A stretch of DNA of 64,000 nt, taken from assembly GCF_008365315.1 (NCBI RefSeq), contig NZ_CP043506.1:2345001-2409000 (forward strand), in the 5' to 3' direction. Shown here one piece after another: positions 46,682 to 56,445 of this stretch. The translations under genes were made by a program, and so were the position numbers. The notes under the pieces are model-generated. The model was not told the origin of the DNA, did no database searches, and worked only from the letters and a program-made list of their open reading frames with translations. The DNA is from Acetobacter vaccinii. Lineage in GTDB: Bacteria > Pseudomonadota > Alphaproteobacteria > Acetobacterales > Acetobacteraceae. Positions within the stretch are counted from its first letter, which is position 1. The number at the start of each line of letters is the position of its first letter.

Positions 46682-47572
46682 TCAAAAGGAGAGTTCCCGT
46701 TTTTTATGGCTTTGGGTTGATGGGATGACAAGTGTCTCGGGGGCATGCCCCCGAGACACTTGTCTGGCGACCTGATCCGGTGTCCTGCCATCAAGCTGGG
46801 AATGGGGGCGCACTGTATTATAGTCTTCCCGCCAGTCAGCCAGAACCTGTCGGGCATGGCTGAGGGACGTGAACAGCGTCTCGTTGAGGCATTCATCTCT
46901 CAACCGGCCGTTGAAACTTTCGACAAAGCCGTTCTGTTGCGGTTTCCCGGGGGCGATATAGTGCCATTCAACCTTCATCTCATCCGCCCATTTCAGGATG
47001 GCATGGGATGTGAACTCCGTACCGTTGTCGCTGACAATCATGAGGGGTTTGCCATATCGTTCTACCAGGGCCGTCAGTTCCCGCGCCACCCGTCCACCTG
47101 ATAATGACGTGTCGGCAACCAATGCCAGGTTCTTGCGGCTGAAATCGTCGATAACAGCCAGAATGCGGAACCGGCGGCCACAGATCAGGGCATCCGAGAC
47201 AAAATCCAGGCTCCAGCGCTGCCCGGGTTCCTGAGGGATGGTCATGGGAGAACGCGTCCCCAGTGCCCTCTTGCGGCCACCCCGATGGCGGACTTTCAGC
47301 CCTTCCTCTTGGTAAAGGCGGAACAGCTTCTTGTGATCGGGGCTGAATCCTTCCCGCGCCAGAAGATAACCCAGGCGGCGATAGCCAAAGCGGCGTCGTT
47401 GGTCCGCCAGTTCCCGTAGGCGCTGGCGCAGGGCAGCATCGTCCGCTCCGGTAGAAACATACCGCGCGACACGCCTGGCAACACCAACAAGCGCACAGGC
47501 TCGGCGTTCACTCAGGGCTAGAGCTTCCTGAATGTGTCGGACCGCCTGCCGTTTCGCGACAGGCGTTACCAC
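46682..47572 (-). CDS. IS3-family transposase orfB
   Basis: 296 residues. HTH_21 region ([16 protein letters not shown]) and rve domain with [24 protein letters not shown] and the Glu in [18 protein letters not shown]. Looks intact. Overlaps orfA by 7 bases in a different frame, so the active protein is probably a frameshift fusion. Confidence 0.92.
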   Translation of the reverse strand: MVTPVAKRQAVRHIQEALALSERRACALVGVARRVARYVSTGADDAALRQRLRELADQRRRFGYRRLGYLLAREGFSPDHKKLFRLYQEEGLKVRHRGGRKRALGTRSPMTIPQEPGQRWSLDFVSDALICGRRFRILAVIDDFSRKNLALVADTSLSGGRVARELTALVERYGKPLMIVSDNGTEFTSHAILKWADEMKVEWHYIAPGKPQQNGFVESFNGRLRDECLNETLFTSLSHARQVLADWREDYNTVRPHSQLDGRTPDQVARQVSRGHAPETLVIPSTQSHKKRELSF

Positions 47573-47832
47573 TTTTTTCCAACAATGTCCTTCAGCGCCG
47601 CATTATCCAGCATGGCATCCGCCAGTAGACGTTTCAGGCGGCTGTTTTCATCTTCCAGCGCCTTCAGTCGTTTGGCCTCGGATACCTCAAGGCCACCATA
47701 ACGGGTCTTCCATTTGTAGAAGGTCGCGTCACTGATCCCGTGTTTACGGCAAAGATCAGAGACCTTCAGCCCGGACTCCTGTTCCTTCAGGATACCTATG
47801 ATCTGCTCTTCCGTAAAACGACTGCGCTTCAT
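47566..47832 (-). CDS. IS3-family transposase orfA
   Basis: 88 residues: HTH ([20 protein letters not shown], then [15 protein letters not shown]) and a C-terminal leucine zipper ([20 protein letters not shown]). Typical of IS407-like IS3 members. Confidence 0.93.
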   Translation of the reverse strand: MKRSRFTEEQIIGILKEQESGLKVSDLCRKHGISDATFYKWKTRYGGLEVSEAKRLKALEDENSRLKRLLADAMLDNAALKDIVGKKW

Positions 47833-47934
47833 CCGTCCGTATCCTTCTCGATCGGACTCTACTTTTAAATGGTTACATTTCCGGGGAGCAGGTCAATAAA
47901 AAAAACCTGTCCTCTCTCAAGGTCTGATTACTGC

Positions 47935-49146
47935 TTATCGTACTGCCCGAAAATCCGCGGTCATCTCTGTTTGCAGGGATGGGCCTCTGGCAATAATCTG
48001 CATGTCCATCGCCGGGTCTGGCGGCGTTAGAGTGCGTAGAGCCTCTAATCCTTGATGGAATAGCCTTATAGTTACGGATGATCCACTGGGTGAGCGCCAG
48101 AGTTCAAAGGCCAGAGTTGTGTCGGGTGCAGTGGGGTCGGGCTGGTCGGTAAAGGACCAATCCAATCCGTAGAGTGTGGCCAACACATCCAGATTGGTGT
48201 CATGCCCAGAGAGAACTAGCAGTTTAGTCTGCTCTGTAACCACGGGCAGGGCGGGACTGGGTTTGCCTGCCAAAACATCCTGCACGACCGATGCCATGGT
48301 AGCCCCTTTGTGAGCCGCCAGCGTTGGAAGACGGCGGATCAGCCAGCTTTCCTGCGTATGGAGGGGGAAAACCTGTTTAATCAGGGCTGCCGGGTTTTGC
48401 TGTTCAAAAGGCTCAGCATGCACAGGCATGCCTTGAATGTATTCCAGAAGTAGATTTTCTGCCGCTGTTCCTCCTGTTGCAATACCCCCTTCCAGATGGG
48501 GTTTATCCTTTTTCCATACGAGCATAGCTGTATTGGTGCTAAGGCAATGTGGCTTGTCTATAGAGCAGGCTGTGGGTGCTAAAACAGCCTGCAACATGTT
48601 CATGCTATTGGCGACAGAGGAGGGGATAGAGCTGAGCCTTTGGTTGAACTCACGCGTAATGGCGTTCTGCTCCTGTATACTCAGGGGTGTGGTCGGACCA
48701 GCAAAAATGGGGTCTTCCTGTTCAGCCTCAAGTGAGAGGGACTGCAGTTTGCAGGAGGGGGCCAGATGTTTGGCCCATATATCTCCACTCTCACGCGTAC
48801 GGTGGTCCTTGGCATCGGCCCATATGGTTATGCTTCCCGGTGTCGGGCAGTCTGCAGCGGGGAGCAGACCCGCCTGAACGTAGTGCTGGCGCACCATGTC
48901 AACCATCAGTGCCAGTGCCTGTTTACCGTGTTCCGTTAGCTCTCCTGGGGCGACAGGCCACTGAGCCCACACATGACCAGTCTGGTTTTGCAGCACTTGT
49001 GGAGCCTTGGTTGGGCTGCGTATGCCGTGGCGGGCAACCAGAACGACCCGTTCCAGAACGGCCTCTTGCTGTGTAGCTGGGGTTGGAGGGGCGGCAAGGG
49101 CCGGTGTGCTGGCAAGCAGTGCACATAACAGGGCGAGATGTCTCAT
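47935..49146 (-). CDS. Periplasmic histidine acid phosphatase (phytase/AppA-like)
   Basis: 403 residues. Signal peptide of about 19 residues ending PALAAP. Catalytic RHGIRSP at residues 39-45 (RHGxRxP, phosphohistidine nucleophile His40) and proton-donor HD in LVLSGHDTNLD. Members hydrolyse phytate, glucose-1-phosphate or other phosphomonoesters at acid pH, which suits acetic acid bacteria. Its ATG overlaps the stop of the TonB-dependent receptor gene (ATGA), so enzyme and receptor are made together. This points to uptake of a phosphorylated ligand, perhaps ferric phytate, or of its product. Which substrate is unproven. Confidence 0.9.
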   Translation of the reverse strand: MRHLALLCALLASTPALAAPPTPATQQEAVLERVVLVARHGIRSPTKAPQVLQNQTGHVWAQWPVAPGELTEHGKQALALMVDMVRQHYVQAGLLPAADCPTPGSITIWADAKDHRTRESGDIWAKHLAPSCKLQSLSLEAEQEDPIFAGPTTPLSIQEQNAITREFNQRLSSIPSSVANSMNMLQAVLAPTACSIDKPHCLSTNTAMLVWKKDKPHLEGGIATGGTAAENLLLEYIQGMPVHAEPFEQQNPAALIKQVFPLHTQESWLIRRLPTLAAHKGATMASVVQDVLAGKPSPALPVVTEQTKLLVLSGHDTNLDVLATLYGLDWSFTDQPDPTAPDTTLAFELWRSPSGSSVTIRLFHQGLEALRTLTPPDPAMDMQIIARGPSLQTEMTADFRAVR

Positions 49147-51626
49147 GGAATGGTCACCGCAAGGTTGAAGAACACGCTACGTCCAGGGTTGCGCCAGTAA
49201 AGAGGGGCATCACCATAGCTCTGATTGCCCGCAAAATTGCTGATAGCCTGGTTATTGAACAGATTGCCAATTTTAAGGCTGGGTGTAATTTCGCGGAAGA
49301 TGCTACCCGCGTTGCGGATGCGCCAGCCCATAGCTAGGTCGGCAGTGACATTGCCGCTAATTTTATACTGGTTGGCAAATTGAGTGTTGCCCGCGGCATT
49401 GGTAGTGCTGTCCAGACCCCAGTGTTCGCCTACATATTTGCCAATAATGGAAAAATAAGCCCCGCGTTCGTTCTCGTAGAGCAGGCCAAAAGAGGCTAGC
49501 ATGTTGGGGCTGGAGGCAACGCTCACATCGGTGTTTTTGTATTTGGCACTGTTTACACTATAATTTCCGTAAACAGACAGACCATAGCCGATAACATATT
49601 GTGCTTCCAACTCGATCCCTTTGTAGATGGCGCCACCACTGTTAACATAGGTTGAGGTGGTGCCATAACCGGGAACAGAAATCTGTGCTGCTGCAATGTA
49701 GTTTGAAAAATCAATGTAGTAGGCATCAGCCGCTACCATCCATTTTTTATCCCGGTAAACAGAACCGATCTGATAGTTCATGGTTGTTTCGGGCTTTACA
49801 TTACCAACATCTCCAACCTGAAAGACAGAGATGGGGGGGGCCAGAAAACCACGGGCAATCTGCCCATAAACGCTCCACTGATTGATAATACGTTGGTTTA
49901 TGGCAATGGATGGCTGCCAGGATGTAAAGGTTTGTGTAGCCTGCAGCGGTTGTTTGGTAGATTTGTTCAGCGCTGCATCGTAATCCCGGTGGAAGTAGGA
50001 GTATTTGATGCCGGGTTTGATGGTCATACCCGGAAGGGGGTGTATATCCAGTTCCAGATAAGGCTGAAGTGTAGTGTTAGTATCTGAAATATTGTAGCTG
50101 TACGGGCTCCCTGTTTTGCCAGGGACAGGGATGGACCCCTTGGAAAGGTCTACAGCATAACTGATGCGCCTGTCTTTCTGCACATCGGCCCAAATACCAA
50201 GCTGCACGTCCACATAGTGTGTTTTTGCAGTCAGGTTCAGGGTGTCACCATAATTGCGAAAGTGAGCATCAGCATATTTACCGGGAATATCCGATTTATA
50301 CGTTGCTACTTTTTTGCCTGCAGCGTTGTAAAAGGTCACGCCATTGGCATCGAGCGAGCGTTGGCTGGAATCTGTTGATTCCGTATATTCATGCTCAAAC
50401 CCTGTCGTATAAACTGAGTTTTTTAGGCTCAGCCAGTCGTTCAATCGGGTTTTGAGAGCAATATAGCTAAAGTCAGATGTATAGGTGCTGGGGTTGTAGC
50501 CATAATAGCACTGTCTGGTTGGGTCTTTGCATAGGCCGTAGTTGTTGCCGTATTTGGCATAATCTTCCAGTGTTGCCCCTTGAGTAGTGTACTGCCATTC
50601 CTTGTTGTAGGTCGTCTGGATCGTCAGGCTTGTTTCATCCGCGAGTTTGATTTCATCCTTGAAGAGAATGTTACTCCGTCTTTCATAAGAGTTGGTCAGG
50701 TAGCCATCTGTTTCTTCATGCTGCATATCCAGAACGGCTTTGCCAAAGCGGGTTTTGCCACTATCCAGTTCCAGCCCACCTGCACGGGTGTTGAAACTTC
50801 CATATGTGCCATAAAGCTGGGCCCCAGCTTTGCTCGGTGGTGTTTTGGAACGGAAACCTACTGTACCGCCAAAGGTTGCATTGCCAATGGTTGAGGCTGT
50901 GCCAGGGCCACGGTCAATCTGTGCCTCCCCCAGAAAGTGTGAGATGAATAAAGATGATGTTGTGTGGTGTAGGTCGGAGGCATCGCCAAATGGGATGCCA
51001 TCATATGTCATGTTGTACTGTCCATCCTGAAAGCCACGCAGGCTCATGGTTTCGGCTTTGCCCATGCCCGGACCATTGGGATTTTGGGTCCATATGCTGG
51101 GTTGGAACTTGATAATATCGTCCACACTGGCCAGTGGAATAATGTTGTTATTAATAAAATTGCTTTGGATGCGCGATGTAGGTTCCGTAATATCCAACGG
51201 CACGACTGCGGGGGACAGGCGCATGGCCCGGCCAAGAACAGTAATGTGCTCTTCTGTATTCTGTTCTTTTTTTGTGTTGGCGCTATGCGCTCTGACTTTG
51301 GTGGGGGCTGAACTGGATTTGCGGACGATCAGCATGTTTTTTTGGTGTGCATCAACATCCAGGCCCGTGCCCTGCAACAGGTGAGTCAGGGCTGCATCGG
51401 GCTCCATAGTTCCATAAACCGGGGTGGTGATGGCTTTGGCGGCCAAGGAGCTATCTAGTGCAACCTGCTGTCCGGACTGACGACTAAAGGTTACAACGGC
51501 CTGATCAAGAGGTCCGGCCGGAATGGCAAAATGAACCGGAGCTGCCAAAGCGTAGGAAGAAGAAAGAACGGATACGCTGCACATACACAGCGCAAGAGAG
51601 GAAACATGGGTAGAAAAAAATCGCAC
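49143..51626 (-). CDS. TonB-dependent receptor with STN domain, coupled to phosphatase
   Basis: 827 residues. Signal peptide (cleavage near ALAAP), STN domain (FAIPAGPLDQAVVTFSRQSG), plug with MSLRGFQDGQYNMTYDG, IDRGPGTASTIGNATFGGTV, and a long barrel ending in FFNLAVTIP. It is closer in pattern to the receptors for non-siderophore ligands (thiamin, carbohydrate, phytate-like) than to FhuA-type proteins, although the call is soft. FecR and ECF sigma genes lie upstream on the same strand, and the phosphatase overlaps its stop. Outer membrane. Confidence 0.88.
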   Translation of the reverse strand: MRFFSTHVSSLALCMCSVSVLSSSYALAAPVHFAIPAGPLDQAVVTFSRQSGQQVALDSSLAAKAITTPVYGTMEPDAALTHLLQGTGLDVDAHQKNMLIVRKSSSAPTKVRAHSANTKKEQNTEEHITVLGRAMRLSPAVVPLDITEPTSRIQSNFINNNIIPLASVDDIIKFQPSIWTQNPNGPGMGKAETMSLRGFQDGQYNMTYDGIPFGDASDLHHTTSSLFISHFLGEAQIDRGPGTASTIGNATFGGTVGFRSKTPPSKAGAQLYGTYGSFNTRAGGLELDSGKTRFGKAVLDMQHEETDGYLTNSYERRSNILFKDEIKLADETSLTIQTTYNKEWQYTTQGATLEDYAKYGNNYGLCKDPTRQCYYGYNPSTYTSDFSYIALKTRLNDWLSLKNSVYTTGFEHEYTESTDSSQRSLDANGVTFYNAAGKKVATYKSDIPGKYADAHFRNYGDTLNLTAKTHYVDVQLGIWADVQKDRRISYAVDLSKGSIPVPGKTGSPYSYNISDTNTTLQPYLELDIHPLPGMTIKPGIKYSYFHRDYDAALNKSTKQPLQATQTFTSWQPSIAINQRIINQWSVYGQIARGFLAPPISVFQVGDVGNVKPETTMNYQIGSVYRDKKWMVAADAYYIDFSNYIAAAQISVPGYGTTSTYVNSGGAIYKGIELEAQYVIGYGLSVYGNYSVNSAKYKNTDVSVASSPNMLASFGLLYENERGAYFSIIGKYVGEHWGLDSTTNAAGNTQFANQYKISGNVTADLAMGWRIRNAGSIFREITPSLKIGNLFNNQAISNFAGNQSYGDAPLYWRNPGRSVFFNLAVTIP

Positions 51627-51722
51627 GGTAGTCGCCCTGCTTGTGACGGAACATACCGTTAAGAGTCGAAACTGCTTCCTTTTCCGTCATTTTTATTTGT
51701 TACACAAATAAGACAGATACGG

Positions 51723-52661
51723 TTAATGCAGAAAAAGTGTTTGTGGGGATTGTGTTAATTTAGCACCCAGAATGGTTTGTGCCGCTATGGCAAAAACTTC
51801 CGGCTGGTTCAGGTTAAAAACGCCTGTTAGTTTGCGGTTTGCAAGCTCAGGTGAGACATGCATCTGCTTTTGGTTGTAGCGGTTGAATGTGCTGGCAATG
51901 CTGGTAATGCTCTCGTCACGGGCTTCTAGGCGGCCAATGCTCCATGCGTTCTGAGCTTCCATTTCCTCAGGCAATAAACTGCGCACTTCGGGGGGAAGGT
52001 CCCCGGTCAGGCTAATCTGTGCACCAGCGCTTAAAGTCCACCACTCATCTGAGTGGTGTTTGCGCAGTCGCACGGTGCCCGATATGCTTGTGGCTGTAAC
52101 CTGTGTTGGGGAGCAGGATAAAAGCAGGCGGCCCTGTGGGGCAAAAATAAGGTTGCCTGCTTTGACAATCATACCTGTGCGCCCCAGCACGCAGCAGCGC
52201 CCCTCTACAAGGCGGCTGCTCTGCAAACCCATTTTGAGTTTGGAGTAGCAATCCAGGGTAATGGTGCCAAAAGCTGTGTGTAAAGGAGCCGAAACAGCAT
52301 TGGATGTTGCATAAAGGCTATTGGCCTTGCCCTGCTGTTTGGGAATGGCAAGCAGCAGGACAGATGCGGCTGCGGCCACAAAAAAGCGGCGGCGGGGTAG
52401 GGCAGGGAAAGGCGTGGGGTGGGTCATTGGGTGTGCCGCAGGACCATGCACGACTGCCACTCTGCCACTTGCCTGCCAGATAGCCTTTGCACGCAGGAAA
52501 GCTCCCTTGTGTCGTCTATCCTGATCAAGCCAGTGTTGCAGTGCCTGCTGTTCGCTTGCGGAAAGGGGGCCTTTGTCTAATCTGGCCGTCCATCCTGCTG
52601 CCGCCTCTTCAAGGTTGGCGCTTGCGAGAGTGGGCGAGACGCGGGCGTCTCTCCTCATCAA
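51723..52661 (-). CDS. FecR-family regulator, divergent member
   Basis: 312 residues. DUF4880-like start (AAAGWTARLDKGPLSASEQQALQHWL), a hydrophobic membrane segment around 92-106 (FFVAAAASVLLLAIP), degenerate FecR domain, and a C-terminal STN-like half (KLTGVFNLNQPEVFAIAAQTIL). Its start overlaps the sigma gene by 53 bases, suggesting translational coupling, so an internal start after residue 15 is also possible. Relays signals from the receptor downstream. Confidence 0.82.
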   Translation of the reverse strand: MMRRDARVSPTLASANLEEAAAGWTARLDKGPLSASEQQALQHWLDQDRRHKGAFLRAKAIWQASGRVAVVHGPAAHPMTHPTPFPALPRRRFFVAAAASVLLLAIPKQQGKANSLYATSNAVSAPLHTAFGTITLDCYSKLKMGLQSSRLVEGRCCVLGRTGMIVKAGNLIFAPQGRLLLSCSPTQVTATSISGTVRLRKHHSDEWWTLSAGAQISLTGDLPPEVRSLLPEEMEAQNAWSIGRLEARDESITSIASTFNRYNQKQMHVSPELANRKLTGVFNLNQPEVFAIAAQTILGAKLTQSPQTLFLH

Positions 52662-53184
52662 CTATCATCTCCCTCTCTGATTCCGAATATTCTTTGGACA
52701 GAAAAATAAGCGCGCGGGCAAGCTGTTTTTCTACTATGTTTTCAGAAATGTTTAATTGCGTGGCGCATTCTCGCTGGCTCAGCCCACGCGCTCTGCGCAG
52801 AATGAAAATATCTCTACAACGGGCTGGTAGTTTCGCGATGGCTTTTTCCAAAAAGCGCATTTCCTGGCGGGCATGAACAACCTGCTCGGCTGACGGCATG
52901 GCGTCTGGCACGGTATCGGCCTGTATGAGGGCAAGGCTGGTAACTGGCACCACGCGGGCGCGCCGGTAATGCTGCATCACCAGATTGCGGCAGATAGACA
53001 TAAAATACGCCTGTGGGTTGGTAATGCCCGGCCAGTCGGCCTCTGCTATGGTTACATAGGCTTCGTGGATAATGTCATCTGTATCAATATCCTCATAGCG
53101 GCGGAGCCTGGAGCGGATATGGTTTTCGTGCGGGAGAATATGAGTGGCCAGCCAGATGCTGCACTGGTCTGCATTGTTGAACAA
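52609..53184 (-). CDS. ECF sigma factor, FecI type
   Basis: 191 residues. Region 2 (DIIHEAYVTIAEADWPGITNP, YFMSICRNLVMQHYRR) and region 4 (IAKLPARCRDIFILRRARGLSQRECA). The basic tail beyond residue 165 overlaps the FecR gene. First gene of the sigma-FecR-receptor-phosphatase operon. The gap 53185-53384 upstream holds its promoter; no Fur or Pho box was recognised with confidence. Confidence 0.88.
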   Translation of the reverse strand: MFNNADQCSIWLATHILPHENHIRSRLRRYEDIDTDDIIHEAYVTIAEADWPGITNPQAYFMSICRNLVMQHYRRARVVPVTSLALIQADTVPDAMPSAEQVVHARQEMRFLEKAIAKLPARCRDIFILRRARGLSQRECATQLNISENIVEKQLARALIFLSKEYSESEREMIVDEERRPRLAHSRKRQP

Positions 53185-53384
53185 TCGAACCCTCTGCCCG
53201 CCAGTGTGGTTGATTGGCAGGCATGTAGCAAGTGCATGAGTTGAGTGGTGTGACAGTTACATGACAAAGGACTTGGTTGTCGTTGATCCTCTCGGTTGGT
53301 GCGTTGTTGTCGCTGTTACTAATTGTCCTGACCTATGCGTTGATATCAGTCAGTGCCAGATGTTCGGTGTATTAGGTTCAGGAC

Positions 53385-53990
53385 TCATTCTTTAAGATAG
53401 AAGATGAAGCTTGCCGCGATATGGACTGCGGACATGAAAGTTTGAATGTCGCGATCGTATCTGTTTGCAACACGTCGCCAGTCTTTCACTTTGCGAACAT
53501 TTTTTCGATCAGATGGCGCTTTTTGTACAAATCCAAATTGTAGAATGGCTTTGATTTCCGGTTTTTTCGGGAGAATACAGGCACTGATATTACGTTCTCC
53601 AAGTGATAACCTGATCCGGTTGCTGTCATAGCCTCTGCCCCCGATAACTTCTCCTGTCCGTCAGGGTGATCTGCCAGCAGCACGTCTGCCCTTTGAAGTC
53701 ACTGATCTGACCTGCTATCAGATGCAGGCGAACAGGTCTCCCCTGACCATCGTATACAGCGTGGAGTTTTGAGCAGGGATGCTGATGTCCGGTGTGCTTT
53801 GAGATATGTCGCATCAATCTTCAGGCGGATCGAACGGCCAGCCTACTCTGTCAAGCTGACGTAGTACTCATGAACCAGAGGAAAAAACGGCTCTATCCGC
53901 TCCATCTGGCTCTCATACAGAAAAAACACTCACTCACAGTTCCACTTTCCATCGGTAAGCCTGTGAATCACAACCGTTCGCTCAGTTCAA
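53385..53990 (-). pseudogene. IS5-family transposase remnant
   Basis: Pieces in different frames: SQMERIEPFFPLVH near 53900, SKLHAVYDGQGRPVRLHLIAG and QISDFKG near 53700-53790, KRHLIEKMFAK then VKDWRRVANRYDRDIQTFMS near 53420-53530. These are the usual order of blocks in IS5/IS427 transposases, with at least two frameshifts and an internal deletion. The block AGGTTCAGGACTCATT at 53374 may be one IS end. It separates the phosphatase operon from the hydrolase gene. Confidence 0.8.
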
Positions 53991-54193
53991 TAAATCAATA
54001 GGTCCGGAGCCTAACCAATTGGCCTACAAAACCGATCATTTCAGGAAACTCTACGCGGAATATGTTGTTATAGTGGTTGCGTCCTTTTGAATTGAAGATG
54101 AGAATTCGCAATGCATTGAGAGGGTTTCTGTATAGAAATAAATATTAATTTCTCCGCTATGAAGTTTCGAATAATAAATCCAGGAATAAAATC

Positions 54194-55297
54194 ATGAAAA
54201 TCAAGTCGCTTCTTAATATGGTATTGCCTGCTGTTTTCCTTTTTCCTTCAATTGGACAGGCTTGTTCAAGCTTGGCGATCACAGATAAAAGTGGCCATGT
54301 TTTCCATGGGCGCACGTTGGAATTCCCAGAAGACTTACCTTCTTGGCTGACCTACTATCCTGCCCAGACAGCATTCCAAAAAAAGTCACCTAATGGTGGT
54401 GCTGGTGCACATTATCAGGCGCTCTATCCTATTCTGGCGATTACAACGTCAGTTTATCAGGATGGCGATGATCATAACATGCTTGAGGGCATGAACGGTG
54501 CGGGCCTGTCTTTCAGCGCCAACATGGTGCCTGAAGCCACACTCACTCCCCTAGCCGCATCCGATTACCATGACTCTATCCCAGTAACATCATTAGGAGA
54601 GTGGGCACTCGCCAATTTTGCAACGGTAGATGATGTCAGAAAAGCCGTGAATAAAGGGCATTTTTGGTCTCCCGTTCTGGCTAAATTGGGGGGAGTAAAA
54701 TCACCCTTTCATTTTGCGTTTTACGACAAAAAAGGAGGAAGTATTGTCGTAGAAGCGCGTGATGGAAAATTTCACGTTTATGACAATCCCACAAAGGTCA
54801 TGACAAACGGTCCAGACTTTCCGTGGCATCTCCAAAACATGAATAACTACACGCAATTGACCAATAAAGACAGATCGTCCGCTATTTTGGGAGGTATGAA
54901 AGTTGTTCAGCCCGATAGTGGCATTGCGGCTTCCGACTTGCCATCGTCAGATACGTCTGTCGGGCGTTTTGTTCGTGGCGTTTACTACACCAGCTACGCC
55001 CCCCTGGCTCAGTCGACGGGAGATGCAATCAATATTCTTGCACACATCATGAATCGCTTTGATCGTATGAAGAATATTACCACCGATACACTAGGGGGCG
55101 AGACCCAGAAGGAATCAGGAAAAACTGTTACTGAATATACTGTCTGGACAGCACTCTCCGATCTTAGTGATGGCGTTATGTTCGTCCGAGGATATACAGA
55201 TATCAGCTACAAGAAATTTTCACTCCAGGATTTCAATAATACTACAAAGCCCGTCTTTGAAAAAATTAATAACCGGGATCTGGCAGCGCCTTATTAA
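54194..55297 (+). CDS. Exported choloylglycine hydrolase-family (Ntn) amidase
   Basis: 367 residues. Signal peptide ends at GQA with Cys24 as the new N-terminus (ACSSLAIT). In this Ntn family (penicillin V acylase, bile salt hydrolase, N-acyl homoserine lactone acylases) the exposed Cys is the nucleophile. Other family signs are HGRTLEFP, MNGAGLSFS and the Trp/Asn blocks FPWHLQNMNNY and YTVWTALSDLSDG. Cleaves a linear amide bond in the periplasm; the substrate may be an acylated signal, bile-acid-like compound or beta-lactam, not decidable here. It stands alone between two IS5 remnants, suggesting mobilisation. GGAATAAA before ATG is a weak Shine-Dalgarno. Confidence 0.87.
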   Translation: MKIKSLLNMVLPAVFLFPSIGQACSSLAITDKSGHVFHGRTLEFPEDLPSWLTYYPAQTAFQKKSPNGGAGAHYQALYPILAITTSVYQDGDDHNMLEGMNGAGLSFSANMVPEATLTPLAASDYHDSIPVTSLGEWALANFATVDDVRKAVNKGHFWSPVLAKLGGVKSPFHFAFYDKKGGSIVVEARDGKFHVYDNPTKVMTNGPDFPWHLQNMNNYTQLTNKDRSSAILGGMKVVQPDSGIAASDLPSSDTSVGRFVRGVYYTSYAPLAQSTGDAINILAHIMNRFDRMKNITTDTLGGETQKESGKTVTEYTVWTALSDLSDGVMFVRGYTDISYKKFSLQDFNNTTKPVFEKINNRDLAAPY

Positions 55298-55374
55298 GCG
55301 TTAATCTGATTTATGGTATGGAATGGCGCGTTTCGAAGCTGGAATTAATTGAAACGCGTCCGCTCCAAGAATAG

Positions 55375-55800
55375 TTTTTGGGTGTGTAGGCTGCATTGTG
55401 AGTGAATGCTGGCTTAAATTTTGATGGAACCCAAAGCTTGATGGCCGCGAGGTTGAGAAAGGCGAGTAACGGTAGCCTTGTCGTAGCGTATGCCGAGACG
55501 CCGAAATTGCTTTAGCGTGTTGAACATCCGTTCGATATGGTTGTGATCCCTGTAACAACGTAAATCACAGGAAATACCCTCTGTACTGCTCGAATACAGC
55601 AGGATTCCTGGAAACATTTCAAAAAAGTAGGCTCTCCCGTATCCTGTCACTCTCACACTCCTTGTCAGCCAGCAGCCGGCGCAGTGTCGCAACCGGCAGG
55701 GCCATCAGATCACCATGCAATTCACCGGTCTCGTTGCTCTGATGTCCACATCCTGAGTTTGAAACACGCATAAACCCGGTTGAAAAACCATCACATCGAA
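55375..55800 (-). pseudogene. IS5-family transposase remnant
   Basis: C-terminal transposase blocks: DLRCYRDHNHIERMFNTLKQ followed by FRRLGIRYDKATVTRLS, and in the next frame FLNLAAIKLWVPS. Upstream pieces (TGELHGDLMALPVATLRRLLADKE) are in other frames. At least one frameshift and no recognisable N-terminus. A different IS5 subgroup from the remnant at 53385. From 55801 to 55925 nothing is seen. Confidence 0.75.
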
Positions 55801-55925
55801 TTTCCAAACGGGCGCTTACGAGGCATTCGGTGAGAATGAGGCGCCGTAACTTGAGAAAGGGTGGAAAAGCTATTGATTAAAGAGGTTATACTCTGATTTT
55901 GGTAACTGATATTTCACGGGATTGG

Positions 55926-56378
55926 TCATCGCATCAGGTCGTCAGCGAAGCGTCGTAGAAGCACCTGCAACTGATCAAGGTCAGCATCTGTCCAGTCGAC
56001 AAGAATACGGTTCGCCAGTCTTTCGCGGGCAGCATTCAGCATGTTGACCATTTCTAGTCCCTTGCCAGTCACGGTTGCTTCGCGAACACGCTTGTCAGTT
56101 GCGGAAGGGTGACGCTCGATCAGGCCAAGTTCTTCTAGCTTGCTCATTTGCCGGCTGATCGTGGTGTGGTCACGACCGGTCCGGTCGGCCAGATCAACGA
56201 CACCGATAGGGCCATAGCGCCAGACACGTGCCAGAAGTGGAAAAAGAGCTCGATCTAGTGGAATCCCTGCTTCTTCGATCAGCCGATCATCACGGCGAGG
56301 CCGGTTGATTTCATCAACTAGATCAATCATCGCGGCATGCAGTCCGCGTAGGATCTCGGGGTCGTGTGCATTATTCAC
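55926..56378 (-). CDS. MarR-family repressor
   Basis: 150 residues from GTG at 56378 (an ATG at 56330 gives a shorter form). Winged HTH: YGPIGVVDLADRTGRDHTTISRQMSKLEELG followed by the wing DKRVREATVT. Divergent from the FAD monooxygenase gene with only 67 bases between, so it probably represses that gene until an aromatic or phenolic ligand binds. The Shine-Dalgarno is weak. The frame is open further upstream, but that overlaps the monooxygenase. Confidence 0.87.
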   Translation of the reverse strand: MNNAHDPEILRGLHAAMIDLVDEINRPRRDDRLIEEAGIPLDRALFPLLARVWRYGPIGVVDLADRTGRDHTTISRQMSKLEELGLIERHPSATDKRVREATVTGKGLEMVNMLNAARERLANRILVDWTDADLDQLQVLLRRFADDLMR

Positions 56379-56445
56379 GTTTATCGTTGCCTTGGGAGCC
56401 AACCTCAGATACGTGAATATTACACATTGATTCGCGGAGTAGCCA

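Larger units (their letters stand above)
46656..47895 (-). mobile_element. IS3-family element (third type in the window)
   Basis: About 1240 bases with imperfect inverted ends (TGACGTGCCCCC on the left, TGACCTGCTCCCC on the right, continuing with matching AAAAG and AGAGT blocks). It carries orfA and orfB overlapping by 7 bases, as in IS407-like members where a frameshift makes the fused transposase. No clear target duplication. Confidence 0.82.
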
